Source of the DNA: Lunularia cruciata
Taxonomy: Eukaryota; Streptophyta; Marchantiopsida; Lunulariales; Lunulariaceae
Length of the DNA stretch: 64,000 nt
NCBI GenBank assembly: GCA_948567375.1
Contig: OX419762.1
Coordinates: 14,762,001-14,826,000, forward strand
Reading direction: 5' to 3'
Positions within the stretch are counted from its first letter, which is position 1; each line of letters opens with the position of its first letter. A program made the translations under genes and the position numbers. Below the pieces are notes generated by a model that was not told where the DNA came from, did no database searches, and worked only from the letters and a program-made list of their open reading frames with translations. Below, in pieces: positions 1-12,200 of the stretch.

Positions 1-2
1 AA

Positions 3-3000
3 GAGAGTGTTTTTGATGCTCTTCGTGTTGTACGTGATGGCCAACTTCGCATCATCTTCTCTGCAGATTTAAAGGTACGTTCTCGAATATGGCGAAGGCT
101 GTCCTTATTTCCTATGTAAGAAGTACTTGTGTGTGGGGGTGTGAGCCAAGTCCATCGTCCTTAGAGTCTGCCGTCCAGGAGAGTCGAAGTGAAGTCTGGG
201 AACTCATTGCCGGAGTAGTCCACCGTCTGACAGTTGGTAATCGAAGTTTACATCATCATGACTCTTAATCTGTGAAGGGGGCAATGCTTTTTAGATAACT
301 CTGACACTGCTTTGTTGTCGTCATCATTCTAGATACTGTCATGGGAATTTTGTGCTAGGAGCCATGAGGAGTTGCTACCACGGCGGCTGATTGTTCCACA
401 GGTAGGTCCTGTCACTGCACATCAATCTTCTCAATAAGTTCACACTTTCGTATCAATCGTTCCGGTTAAATATTTAGACACGGAAGGGGAAGGCAAGGAC
501 TCTCCGGGATACAACACAAATCGGATGTTTGGATCTGTATACGTGCATGACACGCCAATGGGTCTGCAGGTTACTCAGCTCGCGACAAGTGCTCAAACGT
601 ATCAAACATCCGCGACCCAAAATGGAGGCGCTGGTCTTTCTCTTCAGGACATGCAAACCAACTGCCACCTGTGAGTATATAATTACTGTGGTGGCTTATT
701 GTTCAAAGGTCTCGTACCATGTTTGTCAGGCGTGGTGATGCATAAGTCGGTGCTCCCTGGGTCCGACCGTGTGTAGATCGATATCTTAAACCGCCAATTG
801 TGTGTCGACTGTTAGATGATGGGTATTGTGTAGCTTTGGTAAACCCACAAGGGTTTAGAATTGTTCACAAGCTTCGGATGGATTATTCTGTGGTTAGTGC
901 ACTTCACCAGCTCGTTATCTTCGGCACAGGTGGACTGGATTGGGCATTGGTTGAGCTCAATTTGCTCAATCATATTAGTAATATCGGGAGAAAGTCACCA
1001 TTCGCTCCATAATCAGTTGTGTACAACGGTTTTGGGAAAACCGAGTTAACGTGCGGTCAACACAGTCCACATAGCGTAGCATCTGGCAGAGGTTTCTTGA
1101 TAACCGCAGACCTCCAATCTCTGGGACCCAAAAGAAGTGATAGTTGTTGAACTGGGCTACCTGCCGTTTGGGCCCTTTGACAAGATCTCTCTTTGTAACT
1201 CTCATTAGGGTCAACGGTAGTCTGATTGGTGTTTTCAACCAATTGTCTTGCAGGTTTGTCACAAGCGCACGACAGCTGGCCAGAAATTTGGAAGTACCTA
1301 CAGTTAACGACCTTGGTTACACCAAAAGATACGTCCGATGTCTCCAGGTAACGATCTCGTTGGAATCCTTGTTTACAGTCTGAACACTTCTCCTCACATG
1401 CTACCAGTCTCTATTGTTTGCTGCTGTCCTCATGCAAGAGTTCTCCTTTGATCGCTGTTGGTATACAGATCTCTGAGGTGGTGAACAGCATGAAAGATCT
1501 GATTGACTTCAGCCGCGAAAATAACATGGGGCCAATAGGTACGCATTCTAGTTCTTTGCAAACAGACGGCCATATGTCGCGTGGTTCACTTGTAGCCAGA
1601 ACTGGGTTTTGACTGTCCAGGTTACATGACGAAGTATGAATGTCGGCATTTGTATATCAAACTACTTGATTGTTGTTGTACAGTTGCCATTCGTGTACGG
1701 ATAATGACGAATTTGTTCTTAGGACCAGTTGAGATTATTGACAGTTTCCGTTGATATAATGGATAGACTGGAGGCAGCCGTCGATTGTTGAATGAGGCAT
1801 TATGACGAATGCTATACCAGTTTGCAATTAGGTGTACCCGGAATGTGCTGATCACTCTCGAAGAAGGGATTATTGCCAATTCTAGTCTTTTAGAGGTGGT
1901 AGAGACATGTCACCAGCGTCACTATCTGAAAGTATTCTGACCGGGGGATCGCTTTGCTTTTGCTGTATCATCAGGATCTTCGTTCGTAGTTGAATTGTGA
2001 TGTTGGAATTCTGATTGTTTTGCCGGTTGTATGAAAATATAGCGAGTCTTGTGAATTTCCCACGGAGAACTGCGGCTTCAAGCGGGCAAGGCAATCAGTC
2101 CATTCAGCAGCAGCAGCATCAACAACAGCAGCAGCAGCAGCAAGAGCACTTGGCACTTCAGAATATGGTGTCTGATCAAAATGCTAGCACTTTGAGCGCT
2201 CTACAGAACGCAAACACATTAACAGCGTTGCAGCAACAGTTAGGGGTCAGCAGCAATAACCACGGAGGCAACAATCTTACCTCTCCAATGAATGGTTCAG
2301 CACATTCCAACAATCCCCTGGGATCTTTCTCCAACCATCTACACCAGAACTCTTTAGCGTCCCTACAAGGATCGTTGCAGAATAGCTCGAATTCTCTTGG
2401 TAGTGCACTGCAATCACCCACATCCATGCAAGCCTCCCCTACCAACTCTCTCTCTTCTTTCCAAACTTCTCTTACTACTCTTGGATCCCTTCAACCATCT
2501 AACCTTAATACATTTTCGAATTCACTTCAGCAGAGTACCCTGAATTCTGCAGCAAATCTACTGCAGCAACAGTCGTCCATGCAACAGTCTGCCCAATCTG
2601 CGCAGCATGACTCTCAAAATGCTGTGCAACACCTACTTCAGGAAATGATGATGAACCAACAGATGAATGGCGGGAGTTTCCAGCAGGGTCTGGGTGGAAC
2701 CAGCGTGGGAGGAAATGTAGGCGTCAACTCTGGACGGGGGGGGAACGTGAGTGGCCTTAACACACTAGGTGGGTCTGGCGCTCTAGGTCATGGTACATCA
2801 GTTATTGGAGGTAGCAGTAATGGAGTGCTGAGCAATCATTTAGGAGGGAATAACAATAGTTTAGGAGGTGGTTTAGGTGGGTCTTTGAGTTCCAGTATCG
2901 GGAGTGGAACAAATAGCATTCCTGGCCTTGGAAATACCATTAGAAATGTGGGGAGTTTGAGTAATATAAGTGCAATGAATGCCCTCAATGGCAGGCTGAA

Positions 3001-3148
3001 CTTACCAGGTGGTAGTCAACAACATAACTTGCAAATGCAAGATCCGAGTCAAGGACTTCACCATGACCTTGCTGGGAACAGTATGTTGGGCAGCCTCGGT
3101 GCTGCAGGAGGCTTTGGAGGTCTTCAATTCAACTGGAAGTCTCCATGA
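3..3148 (+). CDS. SEU: SEUSS-type transcriptional co-repressor, 3' part of gene
   Basis: Plant SEUSS/SEUSS-like proteins are nuclear adaptor co-repressors that pair with LEUNIG through a LIM-binding-like (Ldb) domain. I reconstructed six exons: 3-74, 333-401, 570-670, 1254-1347, 1469-1538 and 2043-3148, all joined by GT-AG introns with consistent phase, giving the last 503 residues. Exons 1-5 encode the end of the Ldb-like domain, with family hallmarks LRIIFSADLK, SWEFCARSHEELLPRR, LEVPTVNDLGYTKRYVRCLQ and ISEVVNSMKDLIDFSR. The last exon encodes NFPRRT, a poly-Gln tract (CAG/CAA-rich DNA near 2100-2142), long Ser/Asn/Gln/Gly-rich low-complexity sequence, a conserved LLQEMMMNQQMNGG motif and the typical C-terminal FNWKSP, stop at 3146-3148. 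Arabidopsis SEUSS is roughly 870 aa, so several hundred N-terminal residues and the promoter lie left of the window. Bases 1-2 belong to the preceding codon. Confidence 0.95.
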
Positions 3149-6100
3149 TGGACAGTGACTGTGAGTTCTGGGGTGGAACTTTTTCGGTGTTGGCTGACGT
3201 TCAGGAAACCTTTTTCCTTCTTGAACTTTGGGAGGCGGTACCTGTTCTGTTGTGGACGGGCTCATCTGGTCCGCGTCGACGTTGAGTAGGTCTACATTCT
3301 CTTTGATGGCATGTCATTACGAGAATGTACCCTTGCTAGATGTATGCCCAGCAAACCAGCTTCTACAGCTGCAAGGGTAATGCAGGAAGCTCGACTGCGC
3401 CTGTAAGAGGCATATGTTGAGTTAATTTGTACTGCGTGTGATAAGGGCGATTTCCTTACTGACGCGGATATATGCTGCAGCTGTTTTGGGTTGATAGTCA
3501 CTCCCCACTCCTCTTTAAACCCCCCCCCTCCCTTCCCCCCCCCACCCATTATGCAGGGGAGAAATTTCCCCTTCGTGAAAGTAATGAGACTCAACTTGTC
3601 ATGGACAGTTTTGTTCCAGCGGTACATCATGTATTTTAAAATTCAGATTTGAGGGAAAGAAACAATGCGTTTTCCGGTAGAATATTCTATCCTTCTGTTT
3701 TTACTTGGTTCAGTCCTCCGGCCGCAGTGGATCCTATGATGCACACCATATCCATCAAACTAGGTTTGATTCTCTTCTCCTTCCCATGCCTGTCCATTGC
3801 AACTGTTTGTACATACTCGCTCTCGTGAAGCACTCTGGTGTGCGATCTCTCATGATAACAGGTTGTAATGACCGGGTTGCTTCAAGACTCCTACTGTAAG
3901 GGTAGGGTGCCAAGTGCTCAGGTTTTCTTGTAGCTTTTGGCTTATGGATGTAAATGTGATTTTAGATCTTTACCAGTGCTCGTAATTAATTTCAAGAGTG
4001 GTATCCCAACTCAGAGACAATCGTGTATCTATCTTAAAGGGTGATGTGCTGAAAACCTTGAACAGCCTCAAATTTTGTATTGTTAACTGTAGTGAGTGCC
4101 ATTATTGGCAATTCAAGCATTTCTGTAGTCGGCTTCCCCCCAGTCGTGTGAAGACGAAAAGGTTTTGATTGGACAAGTGCTTCCTTACTGCTTCTCACAG
4201 TTCCGATCGTAGACAGTAAGTGTGGTTGAGTGTGGCATGTGTCTTGTTGGATCGGGATTCTTTCCTCTCTTGCAAGAGGTGGGTACCTCGAGCTGCGGAC
4301 AAGGGTTGGCATTGAGAAATGGGTTATACACGAAAGAAAATCTTCATCCTTGGGGTGCTGCTTCTGGGTCTAAGGAAGTATCTGCAGCCTTCCATATTAC
4401 AAGAAGCCACCTAACGTTTTAAACCTCCATGAAGCAGTTGATACTCGTAGTTGAACTTTCACATTCGGATCAGAGTGCGCACTTTATTAACGGTGAAGTA
4501 AACTGTAAATGCCGTGCGTATCTTCATGTCAGAGATGGAATTATCAACCTCAAGTGCCTCTTGATTTCAACGGTGGGTGAAAGTGTTACAGGGTTAAACA
4601 AAAGCAGTTCACGTTGCTTGGCACATTTCGGGTTCCTATGGATTACTAAACGCATCTTTATCAGTCACGAACATTATCGGGAGAAGTTATACCACTGGAC
4701 TTGAAAATCTATCCTGGATACCATTATGCAGTTCAGCTACTTGTTTGTGAAAACTTATATGAATCGATTTGAAATTTCCGGGATAGAATTCTAACGTAGT
4801 TTTGAAAGACTCGAAGCCCATGACATGGTCGCAGAGTTTCCAATATTCAAAGCAGGTAATATATTTGCTGAAAAGTAGTTCTTCTACTCTTGGTTCAATC
4901 ATTCCCTGAAATGAAACGAAATTGAAGAATTTCAGCCTATAGAAGTAGCTTTCAGTCTACTTAGGAAAAGCTGTCTAAACTTCATACAATTTATTATAGT
5001 TCTAGCAAGTCGAAACACAACCTGATGATGGACTCAAAATTTTCAGTCTGTCATATCACGAACTAATGACAATAAATTTCGCCGAAACAGAACATTTAAA
5101 CTACAGCGTTTTTCACACCAACTATTCCGTATGCCATACATGAACGTTGTCCGCAAAGTCCTTAAACGCACCGGTAGGGTGTGAATATTCTACACGTGTG
5201 AGGTGATTATACCGCCAGTTCCGCAAATCTCCCAAATACACTGAAATGACCCCCTTATGAGCTTATGGCGAGTTTGCACTGGAAACTCCTTAACGCCAGA
5301 GGTGGACTCCCGATGGGGACCAAAATGATCCGCACCGTCCGTACTTTATAATTTATCATCAAATATCATCATTTGCCCCTTAATCGCGAGTATGACGCCA
5401 ATTTAATTCTCCCATTTTCCTTTGCATCACGGCACTTACTAGCGAGTTTGAGAAGATCTCGTTGTTACTTTGCATACAACGTTATTATGTCGTCTGAAGT
5501 TCATCTGAAGGGCATCTTGATTTCTACATGCATTCAAAGTCCAAAAATAACAAGTGGTTATAATGATTGAAATGTCAGGAGCTTTTAAATGCATTATGAT
5601 GAAAGTTGTTCTCCCATAACAACTGAGCCAATTATTGGAGTACTCCAATCTTACAAGACGGAGTGACCTCTTTTTAACTTCCATGGTAAAAATAGACCAT
5701 TACCTTGACCTTGGGTTATATCCTGCGTATGTTCAAGGCTATATGTTGGTAACCACAACTATACTTATTTTAACCGCTAGTTCCCTCGAGAACTTGCTTA
5801 GTGACAAACTACTCCAACGAGATGCGATAATCACGAGTAGGACACGACCTAACTACTAAGTAATGAAGGATTTCCTTGTCTTGGAGTTCTTGTTTAGGAA
5901 TGTCGGGGACCAGCAATCGATGGATTCTTCTGAGGTACGAACGTAACCGGGGTACGGTCACGCCTCTAGTTTTGTCAAAGATGCGTGACCGCTAAATTTA
6001 GTGGATGGTTAGGCCTGTTCATCCAAGGGTTAATCCAAGTCCACACACATGAAACGTGTCTGGGTTGGTTGGAAGTTGACCAGAGTTCTGGCTTCAGGGT

Positions 6101-6289
6101 GTAAACTTGACCACAGTCAGGCTGAGGGTTCTAGAGCATGCTCTGTTGTAGAGTACGGTAGTGGACTGTAGTCATTGTAGTGCAATTATGCGTGATTTCG
6201 AACATCGAGGGGTACGAGTGAAGAGGAGGTCGATATTCAACTGGACCCCTGAGAGCTTGTTGCAGGATTGCGAGACCTGAGTTTCGACG
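3149..6289. other. 3' UTR and intergenic spacer SEU-PAS1
   Basis: About 3.1 kb without a recognisable coding region. The left part should hold the SEU 3' UTR. Visible features are a C-rich run at about 3520-3546 and an AATAAA at about 5070. The right end, roughly the last 150-200 bases, should be the PAS1 leader and promoter; I see no clear TATA box. Short ORFs here have no family resemblance. Confidence 0.6.
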
Positions 6290-9200
6290 ATGGGGAAGGA
6301 GGAGGACTCGATGGTGGCACATGCGGCCGGCAAGAAACCAGAGCGAAAGTAAGATCCATCAATTGATGGTTGCAATGCTTGAATCTTATCAATTCGTTTT
6401 AGTGACAGTGGTTCCTTTGTGTTGTGCGCTTGTGAAAAAGTTTGTCCGAGGGAATCGGACGTGGTCCTCTGGTTTTCGATGAGATAAACGTTTTATAAGT
6501 TGGTTTTGAAGTGAAGAAGTGCTATGAAAGCGAATTGGGAAAAAGTTCGTTGACAGGATTTAGACATGTGATAAGGGGAGAAATGCAAGCTTTAGGTTAA
6601 GGCTTTCAGCTTTTATCCATGTGGGAGATTGATCACGATCATTTTTGTTTGTAGGAAAAAGAGAGTTCTTGAAGAGGGAGACTGCCTAAAAGCGGTAATC
6701 AGATCCGGAGTAGATGAAGATAGGAGGCCTAAGGATGGTGATCTGGTCATTTTCCACTATACAACCTACAGCGAGGAAGGAGCGGTGGTTGATTCCACGA
6801 GGGTCGAACATGGAGGTTGGATATTTTGATTGTCATGCATTTTGACTGAGGGCTCTATTTTGTGCAATGCTGGCTGCTGGATAAGTAATATGCTATTTGC
6901 TCATTGTATAAAGTCTGTAATTTTGTACTGTGGGTACAGGAAAGGGCATTCCCATGAAGTTAGTTTTGGGAAAAAGCAAGATGATTGCGGCCTGGGAAGA
7001 AGGTCTTCCCACCATGGCTAAAGGGGAAGTATCCAGAGTACGTTGGTACCATTCATTGCAATAACTTTCAAGTAGTGAATATAAGTCAACTGGAGTATTG
7101 AATTGGATTTATGACTATCAAACAGAACTCGGTGTCCAACGTGGGCAGGAGTTTGACGTTTGCACCATTGTGCTCGATGTTGGAACTGTATCTTATTCCA
7201 AGAGTGTTTCGGCACGCAGTTCAAAGTGAGGGAGGCGTTGCATTATGGAGATCCCGAGTGCCCTGTACTCGTGCCAGAAAATTTCCCTACTACGGGCTAT
7301 CTTCAATTTGACATTGATATGGTCGATTTCTTCAAAGTTCAAGTAGGGAGCTTTCCTTTATCTCCGAGTTTCTCCAGTTACATTTTCTTCCCGAGCATCC
7401 ATAATGATGATCATGTTGCACTCACCACATTTTCTTCAGGCGTGGAGTAAGTATATCTTAAGAATATTGCTCGTTGCTAAGATCCTGACAGTGGTATCAA
7501 TTGTTTGCCTTTAGGTAGTTACCGAGGACTTTGGCGTCCTGAAGCAGGTACGAATATTCCTTGATCAGTAGCGGAGGTACGCTAAAATGAAATCCTGGTT
7601 ATCAAGGATTTCTTAGGTCGAGCCTTGAGGAGATTAGTAGGCCCTATTCTACTGCTAGAATGTAGATCTTGTTTGCTACGTAGGTATATCATCTCAAAGC
7701 ACTGAAGCAGAGGAGTGCTTTCTTCTTTCCTACAATGTATAAGAATGCCGTTCTTATTCTAGTTTGTTTATCTTCTCTTCTTGTGTGAATGCAAGCCAGA
7801 TTGTGTTATGAACTTCTAGAAACCTGAAGGAATTTTTAAAAATTGGTCAGGTGCTGAAAGTTGGTGAGGGCTGGGAGACCCCCAGGTTACCGTATGAAGT
7901 TCGGATCAGGTCCGTGTATTTCATGACCAAAGTTCGCTTGTGACATATCTATGGCCTAAAACAGTTCATTAGGCAGTTGTTGTGGAAATTTGCTTGGTTT
8001 TGGGTGTGTTTAGATGCGGGGGTAAAGTAGAAAATGCCTGCCTCCAACTGACGAAAGAAGCATTACGACAATGAATCACTTTTTTCCCTCATAGTTTGTA
8101 CTTATTGGAGAATGCTCTGATCTGCAGATTTACGGGACGGAAATCGGACGGCGCAACTTTTGTTACTCGGGAGGAAGATCCCCTGCACTTCACCTTTGGT
8201 AAACATGAGGTATGACCCTTGATCAAAATATTTTAAAGGTAACTTGTGGAGATGTCAACTACGCTAGGAATTCATTGACATGGTGGAAGGTGACTTTTGC
8301 TGTTAACTGGATGACTTGATACATGTTGGTATATCTCGTGGTGTATCGTTAATAAGAAAAGTGACCGCTGGATTTTGTACCTCTGGTGACATGTTGGAGC
8401 CTAGATCCGACCTGTCCAGCGTCAAGGCCTTTTCTCTTTTACCATGGATCGAACGTTCTATCTTAGCATAAGCGAATATGCATAACGCGGTTGTAGTTAG
8501 TTTTTGTACTGACTCTTACCGAATCATTCAGAAGGGAAGAACCTGTTTAGTCTCAAACTTAATGCAGAACACCAAGTTATTACTTGAACCTAGTGGAGTA
8601 CAGTTTTCAGGGTCCTGAGTTCGCCGTAATATTGCAGGTACCCGATGGTCTGGAGAAAGGAATCGGTACTATGACCAAGAGCGAGAAGGCCATCATATAT
8701 GTTTCTCAGTCCTACATAACGGAGGCGTCGTCCATACCTGAGTTACCTACACAAGCCCAAGAGCTCGAATTTGAAGTGGAATTAGTTCAGATTGTGCAGG
8801 TAATGATATATTGTCATTATCTGTTCAGGCAGTTCTTCTGATTAAGACCCTGGTCAGCAGCAGGAAAGGTTCTCTTTCTTGCCGACTGTTGATCTTGGAG
8901 TATATTCAAGTTGCAGCTAGTTTGAATGTGGGTTCACTCAACAAACTGAGGAGTATCCCATAGAGATATTTTGTAATAATCTGTAGGTTTATCTAAATTT
9001 TACGCAGGTTCGTGATATGCTTGGCAATGGTGGAGTCATTAAACGACGTGTGAAGGATGGAAAAGGTGATTGTCGTTTACGTTCTGAAGATTGTATATTA
9101 TGGGCGCTCTAGAAGGAGCAATGGTTTGCGTAAACTTATTGCAGAAGAGTGTAATATAATTCTGGTGGTAGCGGCTAGAACATGGAGATGAACCAAATTT

Positions 9201-12200
9201 CTTGCTTTATTTTTTCAGGTTCTAGAGTCTATGTCCAGCAGTGGTAAGACAGAGGAGTTGGTCCGCCTTTAATTCCCGGTCATGATGTGAGGGATTAATC
9301 TCATCTCATTGTCTCTGCTCAATGAAATTCTCAAGAAATGACTTTTGAATATTCTTGGTGGAGAAGGTTGCAGTTTGTTTTCTTATGCTTACAATTTGGC
9401 GAAATTGTCATAGGTGAATTTCCTGTGGATTGTCCTCTTCAGGCCAGCACATTGCGCATACATTGGAGGGGTAAACTGCCAAGTGAAGGTGGAAAGATTT
9501 TTCATGATTCAAGAGACGAGGGGGAACCGTTCGAGTTTAGGGCAGGGGAAGGCATGGTAAGTGTACTATTGCTGAAAGTCTCTTGTTGTAAATGAGTACA
9601 TTCCTTAGTTATGTGTTGCGTATTGGTGGAGTTACGACAGTTCCTGTAGCAAGTGAGCAGTAGGTGAGTACCCAGTTATATTTTCGAACCACCTGTAAGG
9701 TGATCCATCGCTGATTGAGGCGTTTTGTCTGAAGTTGCCAGAAGGACTTGAAATGAGCGTTATGCTTATGCTCCCTGGAGAAATTGCAGTTATCACCAGC
9801 GTTTCGAAGTATGCTTACGACAATTTTCTAAGGTATTCTTATACTCCCTTCCTACGCACTACTGCTAAAAAACTGGAGACGCAGCAGATCGGGTAGCACA
9901 ACCCGATCAAACAACTCTTATCACATTAGGCTGTAGACGTGAACTAAGCAAACCTACTGTAAAATGCTTCCCAGCTTATTTGTCACATACCCTAACTTCG
10001 TAGGTTTCATCTGTAAGAAGTATCAAACTTCGGAGTCTAAATTCTGACCAGGACAGACCTGTTCCTATTCAGAATGTTATTTGAAACTCTTTTGATGTCG
10101 AGACATGACGTCCTTGGTGGAATATACGGGCATGCCAAGACGTTGTTCAGCATTTGTTTCACTGATATATATACTCACGCAACATATGATGTCGGCGAGA
10201 TTAGAGCTTGATAACACACAAAGGAATTAGCTTACTTTTCTGAGGACCCTTGAAAATCCGATAGTGGTGTAGGAGCCAAGACAAGAAATAGTGATGGCAG
10301 GAGAATAAGTTGTTGCTGTGTTTTTCGGCCATCGCCATAAATAACGCCTGCCAAGAGTAACATGGAGAGCAGTCGTATTAATCAGCTCATATTTGCAGTG
10401 AATGTGGATGTCTTCAACAACTGACGCTGATGCAGGGTCCAACATCAGCAGTCAACCAGTAGTTTCGAAGTTTGGGATTTCTTGTAAGGAAATCAGAGTT
10501 CTGTGGTCTGTTCTCATTTTGCTGTGGATGTGGATATGGATATCTTCAACAATCGTTGCTGATGTAAGATCCATCATACGCAGCAACCAATCAATTTGAA
10601 GTACATAATCTTGTGAATCTCTCGCGAGGAAATCAGGGTTTTGTAGACAAGCCAGGAGATTAAGTTGTTGCTGTGTTCCTGGATCATTGTCAGAAATAAC
10701 GGTTGCCAAGAGGGAACAGTGATAACAAGCACATGAAACAGCTCCTCTTGCAGTCCATTTTAATGTCTTCAACAATCGCTTATGATGTTGGGTTTAACAT
10801 AGGCCGTCAACGAGTAGCTTCGAAATTTAGTCTGTAATGAAGGCAGGAGAATAAGTTGTTACTGTGTTCTTTGACCGCTGTAACAAATAACGCCTGCCAA
10901 AACGAAAAATTGACAACACACACATGAATCAGCTCCTCTTGCTGTGGATGTGGATGTCGTCAACAATTGTTGCTGAATTGTTCAGCATAGGCTGTCAACC
11001 TTTGATCAATTTTGATGTAAAGAATGTTTCGTGGGGAAATCAGAGTTTTGTAGTGAAGGCAGGAGAATAAGTTGCTGCTGTGTTCTTTGACCACTGTCAC
11101 AAATAATGCCTGCGAAGAGTGGACATGGACAAGATTCATATGACACAGCTTCTTTCGCTGTCGATGGGAATGTCTTTCAACAACCGCTTCTGGTATAGGC
11201 GTTAACATAGGCAGTCAACTAGTAGCTTCGAAGTCTAGTCGGTAGTAAAGGCAGGAGAATAAGTTGTTGCTGTGTTCTTGACCATTGTCACAAATAACGC
11301 CTGCCAAGAGTAAAATTGATAAGAATCATATGAATCAGCTCCTCTAGCTGTTGATGTGGATGTCTTCAACAGTCCTTGCTGATGTAGGGTCCAGCATAGG
11401 CCGTCAACCAATCCGTTGATGCATGGAATATCTCGTGGGGAGATCAAAGTTTTGCAGTCAAGGCATGGAAATAAGTTTGTTGCTCTGCTCTTTGACCACT
11501 GTCACAAATGACGCCTACCAAGAGTGAACCCTGACAACAGTCATATAAATCGGCTCCTTTTGCTGTGGATGTGAATGCCTTAACAATCACTGTCGATGTA
11601 GGGTCCAGCATAGTTCCTCTATCAGTAGATTTGAAGTTTAGAATCGATGGTGATTAAACCAGACTTTTGTAGTCAAGGCAGGAGAATAAGTTGTTACCGT
11701 GTTCTTTGACCATACTAACAAATAACGCCTTCCAAGAGTGAATACTGGCAATAACTATGCGAACCAGCTCATTTTACTGTGGATGTCGTCAATATTCTGT
11801 GCTCATTTATGGCTGAATATTGTTCCTTAATGTAGTTGAAGTGGTTGTTAGCCATTCCTGCAGAATAACGTGACCTGACCTTGTATTTATGACAAGAGAA
11901 TAAGTGTTTGTGTTCTCCAACCACTACTATAAATAACGCATGCTACGAGTAATCTTTGAGAACAACCGTTCTAATACAGCTCATTCTGCTGTGGACGTAA
12001 ATGCAGTTCACAGTTGGTGCTGGTATTAGTACTAAACATAGGCTGAAGTGTGGAGTCGTTACGGAGTTGAGGCCAAGAGTGTCGTAGTAGAGCCAATAGA
12101 AGGAGGTGTTGCTGTGTTCTGTAACCACACTAACAAATAACGCGTGCCCGAAGTCAACATTGACAAGTCATTCGAGCTGCCTTTTCTCTCACGGGTGTGG

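Noticed and set aside
2015-2042. ATG-initiated start of the long open frame that ends at 3148
   Set aside because: The first nine codons are intron. The acceptor AG at 2041-2042 and the phase from exon 1469-1538 place the coding start at 2043.
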